From NCBI GenBank assembly GCA_035771165.1, contig JAWNZC010000419.1, positions 4,371,001-4,435,000 on the forward strand: a DNA stretch of 64,000 nt, in the 5' to 3' direction. Source of the stretch: Paragorgia papillata. Lineage: Eukaryota > Cnidaria > Anthozoa > Scleralcyonacea > Coralliidae. Shown piece by piece: positions 52,337 to 64,000 of this stretch (positions are counted from its first letter, which is position 1; each line of letters starts with the position of its first letter). Both the position numbers and the translations under genes were made by a program. The notes under the pieces were generated by a model. That model ran no database searches. It was given only the letters and a program-made list of their open reading frames with translations, and was not told the DNA's origin.

Positions 52337-52530
52337 GTTAGCCCTTAATTCAAAAATGGCCGCCGAATTAAAATTCTTTTATATACATATAAATTAGCCC
52401 TTATGAACTCGTTTTCATGTGGGAAATTCAAAATAATTTTTACTTTAAAACAAGGTCATAAGAGCTAATTTATGTGCACATAAAAGAATTCTAATTCGGT
52501 GGCCATTTTTGAATAAGGTCTATAGGATCT
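52337..52530. mobile_element. Foldback MITE
   Basis: CCTTAATTCAAAAATGGCCG and CCGAATTAAAATTCTTTTAT on the left mirror ATAAAAGAATTCTAATTCGG and TGGCCATTTTTGAATAAGG on the right. The inner ATAAATTAGCCCTTATGA also pairs with TCATAAGAGCTAATTTAT. Arms ~65 bp, loop ~50 bp. Confidence 0.82.
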
Positions 52531-53152
52531 TTTAATGGTTAACGGTTGTGGACAAATAAATATCCTAAATGTTTTTTGTATGTTATTATAGTGTTTTCAG
52601 CTTGAAGCTGGTAAAGTTTTTTTAGTTTTTTTTCGTTTGTTTGTTGGGTTTTTTTTTGCGCTGTACAAGTGGTTGTAAGTTACTCAAAGAAACACTCTGA
52701 GCTCCAGACGGGACCCCCCCCCCCGAACAGTGGTGACGGTATACAGGGACATAGCGAACCCTTTGTTGTTGAGGGGGTGTAAGGTGGTCATTTACCTGAA
52801 TTTAAAAACATTTTGAAAATTTACCTGAAATTTTACTCTTTTATACAATAGAGTAATAGGGAGTTCTGCGTATTATTTCGCACGCAGCTATATTTCAATA
52901 CCTTTTACTACTTATTTATTCCACATAGTCTTTGACTTTAAAAAAGATATCCTGATACTAAGGTGACGTACTCGTACGTCAATTTTTGCGAGTTTGCCAA
53001 ACTCATAGCGCCTATACCATTAATCTTAACAATCTAAAAGTAGGCATTAGTCTGTCGTGTCACGTGTGTTGCCTGCCGTGCTAAAGAGAATTATCTTAGC
53101 CAGCGGCAAAGAAACAGACATTGGAATCCATATCTTCGGCGTTGAACGCAAC
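52531..53152. other. Unassigned; one 64-bp-minisatellite monomer
   Basis: TTATAGTGTTTTCAGCTTGA and GGTAAAGTTTTTTTAGTT near 52587-52632 are a diverged single unit of the repeat at 26300. A C12 run lies near 52715. No gene recognised. Confidence 0.5.
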
Positions 53153-53172
53153 GGGGGGTGGGGGTGGGGGGG
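53153..53172 (+). other. G-run, quadruplex-capable
   Basis: GGGGGGTGGGGGTGGGGGGG sits about 30 bp before the start of the 10.8-kb array. It has enough G runs for a four-tract quadruplex with one-base loops. Confidence 0.7.
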
Positions 53173-53199
53173 ATCACTATTTAACGCCATATAACGGCA

Positions 53200-56100
53200 T
53201 TATGTAGATGGTGATAGTGGTAATGTAGATGGTATTAATGGTAATGTAGATGGTATTAGGGGTAATGTAGATGGTGATAGTGGTAATGTAGATGGTGATA
53301 GTGGTAATGTAGATGGTGATAGTAGTAATGTAGATGGTGATAGTGGTAATGTAGATGGTGATAGTGGTAATGTAGATGGTGATAGTGGTAATGTAGATGG
53401 TGATAATGTAGATGGTGATAGTAGTAATGTAGATGGTGATAGTAGTAATGTAGATGGTGATAGTAGTAATGTAGATGGTGATAATGTAGATGGTGATAGT
53501 AGTAATGCAGCTGGTGATAGTGATAATGTAGATGGTGATAGTGGTAATGTAGATGGTGATAGTGGTAATGTAGATGGTGATAGTGGTAATGTAGATGGTG
53601 ATAGTAGTAATGTAGATGGTGATAGTAGTAATGTAGATGGTGATAGTAGTAATGCAGCTGGTGATAGTAGTAATGCAGCTGGTGATAGTGGTAATGCAGC
53701 TGGTGATAGTGGTAATGCAGCTGGTGATAGTGGTAATGTAGGTGGTGATAGTGGTAATGTAGATGGTGATAGTAGTAATGTAGATGGTGATAGTAGTAAT
53801 GTAGATGGTGATAGTAGTAATGTAGATGGTGATAGTAGTAATGTAGATGGTGATAGTAGTAATGTAGATGGTGATAGTAGTAATGTACATAGATGGTGAT
53901 AGTAGTAATGTACATAGATGGTGATAGTAGTAATGTACATAGATGGTGATAGTGGTAATGTAGATGGTGATAGTGGTAATGTAGATGGTGATAGTGGTAA
54001 TGTAGATGGTGATAGTGGTAATGTAGATGGTGATAGTAGTAATGTACATAGATGGTGATAGTGGTAATGTAGATGGTGATAGTGGTAATGTAGATGGTGA
54101 TAGTGGTAATGTAGATGCTGATAGTGGTAATGTAGATGCTGATAGTAGTAATGCAGCTGGTGATAGTAGTAATGCAGCTGGTGATAGTAGTAATGCAGCT
54201 GGTGATAGTAGTAATGCAGCTGGTGATAGTAGTAATGCAGCTGGTGATAGTGGTAATGTAGATGGTGATAGTGGTAATGCAGCTGGTGATAGTGGTAATG
54301 TAGGTGGTGATAGTGGTAATGTAGATGGTGATAGTAGTAATGTAGATGGTGATAATGTAGATGGTGATAGTAGTAATGTAGATGGTGATAATGTAGATGG
54401 TGATAGTAGTAATGCAGCTGGTGATAGTGATAATGTAGATGGTGATAGTGGTAATGCAGCTGGTGATAGTGGTAGTGATAGTGGTAATGCAGCTGGTGAT
54501 AGTGGTAATGTAGATGGTGATAGTGGTAATGTAGATGGTGATAGTGGTAATGTAGATGGTGATAGTGGTAATGTAGATGGTGATAGTAGTAATGTAGATG
54601 GTGATAGTAGTAATGTAGATGGTGATAGTAGTAATGCAGCTGGTGATAGTAGTAATGCAGCTGGTGATAGTGGTAATGTAGATGGTGATAGTGGTAATGC
54701 AGCTGGTGATAGTGGTAATGTAGGTGGTGAGAGTGGTAATGTAGATGGTGATAGTGGTAATGCAGCTGGTGATAGTGGTAATGCAGGTGGTGATAGTGGT
54801 AATGTAGATGGTGATAGTAGTAATGTAGATGGTGATAGTAGTAATGTAGATGGTGATAGTAGTAATGTAGATGGTGATAGTAGTAATGTAGATGGTGATA
54901 GTGGTAATGCAGCTGGTGATAGTAGTAATGTAGATGGTGATAGTAGTAATGTAGATGGTGATAGTGGTAATGTAGATGGTGATAGTGGTAATGTAGATGG
55001 TGGTAATGTAGATGGTGATAGTAGTAATGTAGATGGTGATAGTGGTAATGTAGATGGTGATAGTGGTAATGTAGATGGTGATAGTGGTAATGTAGATGGT
55101 GATAGTGGTAATGTAGATGGTGATAGTGGTAATGTAGATGATGATAGTGGTAATGTAGATGGTGATAGTGGTAATGTAGATGGTGATAGTAGTAATGCAG
55201 CTGGTGATACTAGTAATGCAGCAGGTGATACTAGTAATGCAGCTGGTGATACTAGTAATGCAGCTGGTGATACTAGTAATGCAGCTGGTGATACTAGTAA
55301 TGCAGCTGGTGATACTAGTAATGCAGCTGGTGATAGTAGTAATGCAGCTGGTGATAGTAGTAATGCAGCTGGTGATAGTAGTAATGCAGCTGGTGATAGT
55401 AGTAATGCAGCTGGTGATAGTAGTAATGCAGCTGGTGATAGTAGTAATGCAGATGGTGATAGTAGTAATGTAGATGGTGATAGTAGTAATGCAGCTGGTG
55501 ATAGTAGTAATGCAGCTGGTGATAGTAGTAATGCAGCTGGTGATAGTAGTAATGCAGCTGGTGATAGTAGTAATGCAGCTGGTGATAGTAGTAATGTAGA
55601 TGGTGATAGTAGTAATGTAGATGGTGATAGTAGTAATGTAGATGGTGATACTAGTAATGCAGCTGGTGATAGTAGTAATGCAGCTGGTGATAGTAGTAAT
55701 GCAGCTGGTGATAGTAGTAATGCAGATGGTGATAGTAGTAATGCAGCTGGTGATAGTGGTAATGCAGCTGGTGATAGTAGTAATGCAGCTGGTGATAGTA
55801 GTAATGCAGCTGGTGATAGTAGTAATGTAGATGGTGATAGTAGTAATGTAGGTGGTGATAGTAGTAATGTAGGTGGTGATAGTAGTAATGTAGGTGGTGA
55901 TAGTAGTAATGCAGATGGTGATAGTAGTAATGTAGATGGTGATAGTAGTAATGTAGATGGTGATAGTAGTAATGTAGATGGTGATAGTAGTAATGTAGAT
56001 GGTGATAGTAGTAATGTAGATGGTGATAGTAGTAATGTAGATGGTGATAGTAGTAATGCAGCTGGTGATAGTAGTAATGCAGCTGGTGATAGTAGTAATG

Positions 56101-59100
56101 CAGCTGGTGATAGTAGTAATGCAGCTGGTGATAGTAGTAATGTAGATGGTGATAGTAGTAATGTAGATGGTGATAGTAGTAATGTAGATGGTGATAGTAG
56201 TAATGTAGATGGTGATAGTAGTAATGTAGATGGTGATAGTAGTAATGTAGATGGTGATAGTAGTAATGTAGATGGTGATAGTAGTAATGTAGATGGTGAT
56301 AGTAGTAATGTAGATGGTGATAGTAGTAATGTAGGTGGTGATAGTAGTAATGTAGGTGGTGATAGTAGTAATGTAGGTGGTGATAGTAGTAATGTAGGTG
56401 GTGATAGTAGTAATGTAGGTGGTGATAGTGGTAATGTAGATGGTGATAGTAGTAATGTAGGTGGTGATAGTAGTAATGTAGGTGGTGATAGTAGTAATGT
56501 AGGTGGTGATAGTAGTAATGTAGGTGGTGATAGTAGTAATGTAGGTGGTGATAGTAGTAATGTAGGTGGTGATAGTAGTAATGTAGGTGGTGATAGTAGT
56601 AATGCAGCTGGTGATAGTAGTAATGTAGATGGTGATAGTAGTAATGTAGATGGTGATAGTAGTAATCCAGCTGGTGATAGTAGTAATGCAGCTGGTGATA
56701 GTGGTAATGTAGGTGGTGATAGTGGTAATGTAGATGGTGATAGTAGTAATGTAGATGGTGATAGTAGTAATGTAGATGGTGATAGTAGTAATGTAGATGG
56801 TGATAGTAGTAATGTAGATGGTGATAGTAGTAATGTAGATGGTGATAGTGGTAATGTAGATGGTGATAGTGGTAATGTAGATGGTGATAGTGGTAATGTA
56901 GCTGGTGATAGTAGTAATGCAGCTGGTGATAGTAGTAATGCAGCTGGTGATAGTAGTAATGTAGATGGTGATAGTAGTAATGTAGATGGTGATAGTAGTA
57001 ATGTAGATGGTGATAGTAGTAATGCAGCTGGTGATAGTAGTAATGCAGCTGGTGATAGTAGTAATGCAGCTGGTGATAGTAGTAATGCAGCTGGTGATAG
57101 TAGTAATGTAGATGGTGATAGTAGTAATGTAGATGGTGATAGTAGTAATGTAGCTGGTGATAGTAGTAATGCAGCTGGTGATAGTAGTAATGCAGCTGGT
57201 GATAGTAGTAATGCAGCTGGTGATAGTAGTAATGTAGATGGTGATAGTGGTAATGCAGCTGGTGATAGTGGTAATGCAGATGGTGATAGTAGTAATGCAG
57301 CTGGTGATAGTAGTAATGCAGCTGGTGATAGTAGTAATGCAGCTGGTGATAGTAGTAATGTAGATGGTGATAGTAGTAATGTAGGTGGTGATAGTAGTAA
57401 TGTAGGTGGTGATAGTAGTAATGTAGGTGGTGATAGTAGTAATGCAGATGGTGATAGTAGTAATGTAGATGGTGATAGTAGTAATGTAGATGGTGATAGT
57501 AGTAATGTAGGTGGTGATAGTAGTAATGTAGGTGGTGATAGTAGTAATGTAGGTGGTGATAGTAGTAATGCAGATGGTGATAGTAGTAATGTAGATGGTG
57601 ATAGTAGTAATGTAGATGGTGATAGTAGTAATGTAGATGGTGATAGTAGTAATGTAGATGGTGATAGTAGTAATGCAGCTGGTGATAGTAGTAATACAGC
57701 TGGTGATAGTAGTAATGCAGCTGGTGATAGTAGTAATGCAGCTGGTGATAGTAGTAATGTAGATGGTGATAGTAGTAATGTAGATGGTGATACTAGTAAT
57801 GCAGCTGGTGATAGTAGTAATGCAGCTGGTGATAGTAGTAATGCAGCTGGTGATAGTGGTAATGTAGATGGTGATAGTGGTAATGCAGCTGGTGATAGTG
57901 GTAATGCAGCTGGTGATAGTAGTAATGCAGCTGGTGATAATAGTAATGCAGCTGGTGATAGTAGTAATGTAGGTGGTGATAGTAGTAATGTAGGTGGTGA
58001 TAGTAGTAATGTAGGTGGTGATAGTAGTAATGTAGGTGGTGATAGTAGTAATGCAGATGGTGATAGTAGTAATGTAGATGGTGATAGTAGTAATGTAGAT
58101 GGTGATAGTAGTAATGTAGATGGTGATAGTAGTAATGTAGATGGTGATAGTAGTAATGTAGATGGTGATAGTAGTAATGCAGCTGGTGATAGTAGTAATG
58201 TAGGTGGTGATAGTAGTAATGCAGCTGGTGATAGTAGTAATGCAGCTGGTGATAGTAGTAATGTAGATGGTGATAGTAGTAATGTAGATGGTGATAGTAG
58301 TAATGTAGATGGTGATAGTAGTAATGTAGATGGTGATAGTAGTAATGTAGATGGTGATAGTAGTAATGTAGATGGTGATAGTAGTAATGTAGATGGTGAT
58401 AGTAGTAATGTAGATGGTGATAGTAGTAATGTAGATGGTGATAGTAGTAATGTAGATGGTGATAGTAGTAATGTAGGTGGTGATAGTAGTAATGTAGGTG
58501 GTGATAGTAGTAATGTAGGTGGTGATAGTAGTAATGTAGGTGGTGATAGTGGTAATGTAGATGGTGATAGTAGTAATGTAGGTGGTGATAGTAGTAATGT
58601 AGGTGGTGATAGTAGTAATGTAGGTGGTGATAGTAGTAATGTAGGTGGTGATAGTAGTAATGTAGGTGGTGATAGTAGTAATGTAGGTGGTGATAGTAGT
58701 AATGTAGATGGTGATAGTAGTAATGCAGCTGGTGATAGTAGTAATGTAGCTGGTGATAGTAGTAATGTAGATGGTGATAGTAGTAATGTAGATGGTGATA
58801 GTAGTAATCCAGCTGGTGATAGTAGTAATGCAGCTGGTGATAGTGGTAATGCAGATGGTGATAGTGGTAATGTAGATGGTGATAGTAGTAATGTAGATGG
58901 TGATAGTAGTAATGTAGATGGTGATAGTAGTAATGTAGATGGTGATAGTGGTAATGTAGATGGTGATAGTGGTAATGTAGCTGGTGATAGTAGTAATGCA
59001 GCTGGTGATAGTAGTAATGCAGCTGGTGATAGTAGTAATGTAGATGGTGATAGTAGTAATGTAGATGGTGATAGTAGTAATGCAGCTGGTGATAGTAGTA

Positions 59101-62100
59101 ATGCAGCTGGTGATAGTAGTAATGCAGCTGGTGATAGTAGTAATGCAGCTGGTGATAGTAGTAATGCAGCTGGTGATAGTAGTAATGCAGCTGGTGATAG
59201 TAGTAATGCAGCTGGTGATAGTAGTAATGTAGATGGTGATAGTAGTAATGTAGATGGTGATAGTAGTAATGCAGATGGTGATAGTAGTAATGCAGCTGGT
59301 GATAGTAGTAATGCAGCTGGTGATAGTAGTAATGCAGCTGGTGATAGTAGTAATGTAGATGGTGATAGTGGTAATGCAGCTGGTGATAGTAGTAATGCAG
59401 CTGGTGATAGTAGTAATGCAGCTGGTGATAGTAGTAATGCAGCTGGTGATAGTAGTAATGCAGCTGGTGATAGTAGTAATGCAGCTGGTGATAGTAGTAA
59501 TGTAGATGGTGATAGTAGTAATGTAGGTGGTGATAGTAGTAATGTAGGTGGTGATAGTAGTAATGTAGGTGGTGATAGTAGTAATGCAGATGGTGATAGT
59601 AGTAATGTAGATGGTGATAGTAGTAATGTAGATGGTGATAGTAGTAATGTAGGTGGTGATAGTAGTAATGTAGGTGGTGATAGTAGTAATGTAGGTGGTG
59701 ATAGTAGTAATGCAGATGGTGATAGTAGTAATGTAGATGGTGATAGTAGTAATGTAGATGGTGATAGTAGTAATGTAGATGGTGATAGTAGTAATGTAGA
59801 TGGTGATAGTAGTAATGTAGATGGTGATAGTAGTAATCCAGCTGGTGATAGTAGTAATGCAGCTGGTGATAGTGGTAATGTAGGTGGTGATAGTGGTAAT
59901 GTAGATGGTGATAGTAGTAATGTAGATGGTGATAGTAGTAATGTAGATGGTGATAGTAGTAATGTAGATGGTGATAGTGGTAATGTAGATGGTGATAGTG
60001 GTAATGTAGATGGTGATAGTGGTAATGTAGATGGTGATAGTGGTAATGTAGATGGTGATAGTGGTAATGTAGATGGTGATAGTGGTAATGTAGATGGTGA
60101 TAATGGTAATGTAGATGGTGATAGTGGTAATGTAGATGGTGATAGTGGTAATGTAGATGGTGATAGTGGTAATGTAGATGGTGATAGTGGTAATGTAGAT
60201 GGTGATAGTAGTAATGCAGCTGGTGATAGTAGTAATGCAGCTGGTGATAGTGGTAATGTAGATGGTGATAGTGGTAATGCAGCTGGTGATAGTGGTAATG
60301 TAGGTGGTGATAGTGGTAATGTAGATGGTGATAGTGGTAATGTAGATGGTGATAGTAGTAATGTAGATGGTGATAGTAGTAATGTAGATGGTGATAATGT
60401 AGATGGTGATAGTGGTAATGTAGATGGTGATAGTGGTAATGTAGATGGTGATAGTAGTAATGTAGATGGTGATAGTAGTAATGTAGATGGTGATAGTAGT
60501 AATGCAGCTGGTGATAGTAGTAATGCAGCTGGTGATAGTAGTAATGCAGCTGGTGATAGTAGTAATGCAGCTGGTGATAGTAGTAATGGAGCTGGTGATA
60601 GTGGTAATGTAGATGGTGATAGTGGTAATGCAGCTGGTGATAGTGGTAATGTAGGTGGTGATAGTGGTAATGTAGATGGTAATGTAGATGGTGATAGTAG
60701 TAATGTAGATGGTGATAGTGGTAATGTAGGTGGTGATAGTGGTAATGTAGATGGTGATAGTAGTAATGTAGATGGTGATAGTAGTAATGCAGCTGGTGAT
60801 AGTAGTAATGCAGCTGGTGATAGTAGTAATGCAGCTGGTGATAGTAGTAATGCAGCTGGTGATAGTGGTAATGTAGATGGTGATAGTCGTAATGTAGATG
60901 GTGATAGTGGTAATGTAGATGGTGATAATAGTAATGCAGCTGGTGATAGTAGTAATGCAGCTGGTGATAGTAGTAATGCAGCTGGTGATAGTAGTAATGC
61001 AGCTGGTGATACTAGTAATGCAGCTGGTGATACTAGTAATGCAGCTGGTGATACTAGTAATGCAGCTGGTGATAGTAGTAATGCAGCTGGTGATAGTAGT
61101 AATGCAGCTGGTGATACTAGTAATGCAGCTGGTGATACTAGTAATGCAGCTGGTGATAGTAGTAATGCAGCTGGTGATAGTGGTAATGTAGATGGTGATA
61201 GTAGTAATGTAGATGGTGATAGTGGTAATGTAGATGGTGATAGTAGTAATGTAGATGGTGATAGTAGTAATGTAGATGGTGATAGTAGTAATGCAGCTGG
61301 TGATAGTAGTAATGCAGCTGGTGATAGTGGTAATGCAGCTGGTGATAGTGGTAATGCAGCTGGTGATAGTGGTAATGTAGATGGTGATAGTAGTAATGTA
61401 GATGGTGATAGTAGTAATGTAGATGGTGATAGTGGTAATGTAGATGGTGATAGTGGTAATGTAGATGGTGATAATAGTAATGTAGCTGGTGATAGTAGTA
61501 ATGCAGCTGGTGATAGTAGTAATGCAGCTGGTGATAGTAGTAATGCAGCTGGTGATACTAGTAATGCAGCTGGTGATAGTAGTAATGCAGCTGGTGATAG
61601 TAGTAATGCAGCTGGTGATAGTAGTAATGCAGCTGGTGATAGTGGTAATGCAGCTGGTGATAGTGGTAATGTAGATGGTGATAGTGGTAATGCAGCTGGT
61701 GATAGTAGTAATGCAGCTGGTGATAGTAGTAATGCAGCTGGTGATACTAGTAATGCAGCTGGTGATACTAGTAATGTAGATGGTGATACTAGTAATGCAG
61801 CTGGTGATAGTAGTAATGCAGCTGGTGATAGTAGTAATGCAGCTGGTGATAGTAGTAATGCAGCTGGTGATAGTAGTAATGCAGCTGGTGATAGTAGTAA
61901 TGTAGATGGTGATAGTGGTAATGCAGCTGGTGATAGTGGTAATGCAGCTGGTGATAGTAGTAATGCAGCTGGTGATAGTAGTAATGCAGCTGGTGATACT
62001 AGTAATGTAGATGGTGATAGTAGTAATGCAGCTGGTGATAGTAGTAATGCACCTGGTGATAGTGGTAATGTAGATGGTGATAGTCGTAATGTAGATGGTG

Positions 62101-64000
62101 ATAGTGGTAATGTAGATGGTGATAATAGTAATGCAGCTGGTGATAGTAGTAATGCAGCTGGTGATAGTAGTAATGCAGCTGGTGATAGTAGTAATGCAGC
62201 TGGTGATACTAGTAATGCAGCTGGTGATAGTAGTAATGCAGCTGGTGATAGTAGTAATGGAGCTGGTGATAGTAGTAATGGAGCTGGTGATAGTGGTAAT
62301 GTAGATGGTGATAGTGGTAATGCAGCTGGTGATAGTGGTAATGTAGGTGGTGATAGTGGTAATGTAGATGGTAATGTAGATGGTGATAGTAGTAATGTAG
62401 ATGGTGATAGTGGTAATGTAGATGGTGATAGTGGTAATGTAGGTGGTGATAGTGGTAATGTAGATGGTGATAGTAGTAATGTAGATGGTGATAGTAGTAA
62501 TGCAGCTGGTGATAGTAGTAATGCAGCTGGTGATAGTAGTAATGCAGCTGGTGATAGTAGTAATGCAGCTGGTGATAGTGGTAATGTAGATGGTGATAGT
62601 CGTAATGTAGATGGTGATAGTGGTAATGTAGATGGTGATAATAGTAATGCAGCTGGTGATAGTAGTAATGCAGCTGGTGATAGTAGTAATGCAGCTGGTG
62701 ATAGTAGTAATGCAGCTGGTGATAGTAGTAATGCAGCTGGTGATAGTAGTAATGCAGCTGGTGATACTAGTAATGCAGCTGGTGATACTAGTAATGCAGC
62801 TGGTGATACTAGTAATGCAGCTGGTGATAGTAGTAATGCAGCTGGTGATAGTAGTAATGCAGCTGGTGATAGTAGTAATGCAGCTGGTGATACTAGTAAT
62901 GCAGCTGGTGATACTAGTAATGCAGCTGGTGATAGTAGTAATGCAGCTGGTGATAGTGGTAATGTAGATGGTGATAGTGGTAATGTAGATGGTGATAGTG
63001 GTAATGTAGATGGTGATAGTAGTAATGTAGATGGTGATAGTAGTAATGTAGATGGTGATAGTAGTAATGTAGATGGTGATAGTAGTAATGCAGCTGGTGA
63101 TAGTAGTAATGCAGCTGGTGATAGTAGTAATGCAGCTGGTGATAGTGGTAATGCAGCTGGTGATAGTGGTAATGTAGATGGTGATAGTAGTAATGTAGAT
63201 GGTGATAGTAGTAATGTAGATGGTGATAGTGGTAATGTAGATGGTGATAGTGGTAATGTAGATGGTGATAGTGGTAATGTAGATGGTGATAGTGGTAATG
63301 TAGATGGTGATAGTAGTAATGCAGCTGGTGATAGTAGTAATGCAGCTGGTGATAGTAGTAATGCAGCTGGTGATAGTAGTAATGCAGCTGGTGATACTAG
63401 TAATGCAGCTGGTGATACTAGTAATGCAGCTGGTGATACTAGTAATGCAGCTGGTGATAGTAGTAATGCAGCTGGTGATAGTGGTAATGCAGCTGGTGAT
63501 AGTAGTAATGCAGCTGGTGATAGTGGTAATGTAGATGGTGATAGTGGTAATGCAGCTGGTGATAGTGGTAATGCAGCTGGTGATAGTAGTAATGCAGCTG
63601 GTGATAGTAGTAATGCAGCTGGTGGTAGTAGTAATGCAGCTGGTGATACTAGTAATGCAGCTGGTGATACTAGTAATGTAGATGGTGATACTAGTAATGC
63701 AGCTGGTGATAGTAGTAATGCAGCTGGTGATAGTAGTAATGCAGCTGGTGATAGTAGTAATGCAGCTGGTGATAGTAGTAATGCAGCTGGTGATAGTAGT
63801 AATGCAGCTGGTGATAGTAGTAATGTAGATGGTGATAGTGGTAATGCAGCTGGTGATAGTGGTAATGCAGCTGGTGATAGTAGTAATGCAGCTGGTGATA
63901 GTAGTAATGCAGCTGGTGATAGTAGTAATGCAGCTGGTGATAGTAGTAATGCAGCTGGTGATAGTAGTAATGCAGCTGGTGATACTAGTAATGTAGATGG
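53200..64000. repeat. 21-bp minisatellite, at least 10.8 kb, open at the window end
   Basis: The unit is GATGGTGATAGTGGTAAT plus GTA, with three main variants: GTAGATGG, GTAGGTGG and GCAGCTGG at the start, each with GATAGTGGTAAT, GATAGTAGTAAT or GATACTAGTAAT. Early minus-strand frames (290 codons at 53177-54049) and later plus frames (MQLVIVV period 7) exist because 21 is a multiple of three. Blocks recur at longer range: the private TGATAGTCGT unit is at 60881, 62078 and 62594 in the same neighbourhood. Two long blocks around 55.9-57.0 and 58.0-59.1 kb also look alike. Occasional units lack GATAGT or have an extra ACATA (53885-54050). Confidence 0.97.

Noticed and set aside
53177..64000. Frames such as (VIVVMQL)n and (TITIYIT)n
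   Set aside because: Products of the 21-bp minisatellite; they break wherever a unit variant introduces a stop.

Overview
This window is eukaryotic, almost certainly metazoan, and reads like repeat-choked intergenic DNA or heterochromatin from an invertebrate, plausibly marine. The evidence is the mix of element relics: a Penelope-like element with a GIY-YIG domain, BEL/Pao gag, Ty3/gypsy reverse transcriptase, CR1/L2-style LINE pieces, 5S-rRNA-derived SINEs, tRNA-like SINE heads, hAT- and pogo/Tigger-type DNA elements, many foldback MITEs, and more than 20 kb of minisatellite. I cannot name the species. I see no bacterial operon, no complete host gene and no intact transposon gene. Nearly all long open frames lie in tandem repeats whose unit length is a multiple of three (30, 18, 21 or 15 bp) and should not be read as proteins.

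Layout. 1-9.3 kb: a 30-bp minisatellite (family A) with a recent ~2.2 kb internal duplication that carries a 296-bp unique insert twice. 9.3-11.2 kb: a diverged form of the same minisatellite (family B), alternating with a duplicated cassette of tandem tRNA-like units that ends in Penelope sequence. 12.35-13.4 kb: two Penelope 3' ends arranged head to head. 13.4-19.9 kb: AT-rich DNA with a 15-bp array, AAAT tracts, hammerhead-like units, a TIR element, possible minus-strand exon relics and two clusters of ATGCATGC/ATGCAAAT. 20-24.4 kb: inverted-repeat elements, including a pogo-like element with further elements nested in it. 24.6-26.2 kb: a LINE reverse-transcriptase relic bracketed by pentanucleotide arrays. 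26.8-28.3 kb: a 5S-derived SINE whose head is amplified into about 13 units of 85 bp, facing an opposite-strand SINE copy. 29.4-33.3 kb: an 18-bp array, followed by hammerhead-like units. 34-43.6 kb: foldbacks, a gypsy RT relic, a LINE 3' end that appears to have seeded a 355-bp satellite, BEL/Pao DUF1759 fragments in triplicate, and three 5S-SINE copies within a ~500-bp tandem unit. 44-46.6 kb: a 26/29-bp minisatellite. 46.6-53.1 kb: MITEs, including a hAT element with a perfect 8-bp target duplication. 53.2 kb to the end: a 21-bp array of at least 10.8 kb.

The most notable items are the hammerhead-like tandem units in a window that also holds a Penelope element, the amplified 5S-derived SINE head, the satellite apparently derived from a LINE 3' end, the LINE relic inside a pentanucleotide microsatellite, and the octamer-rich ATGCATGC clusters. 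No genes here work together as a pathway; the relations are those of autonomous elements, parasites dependent on them, and satellites grown from their ends.
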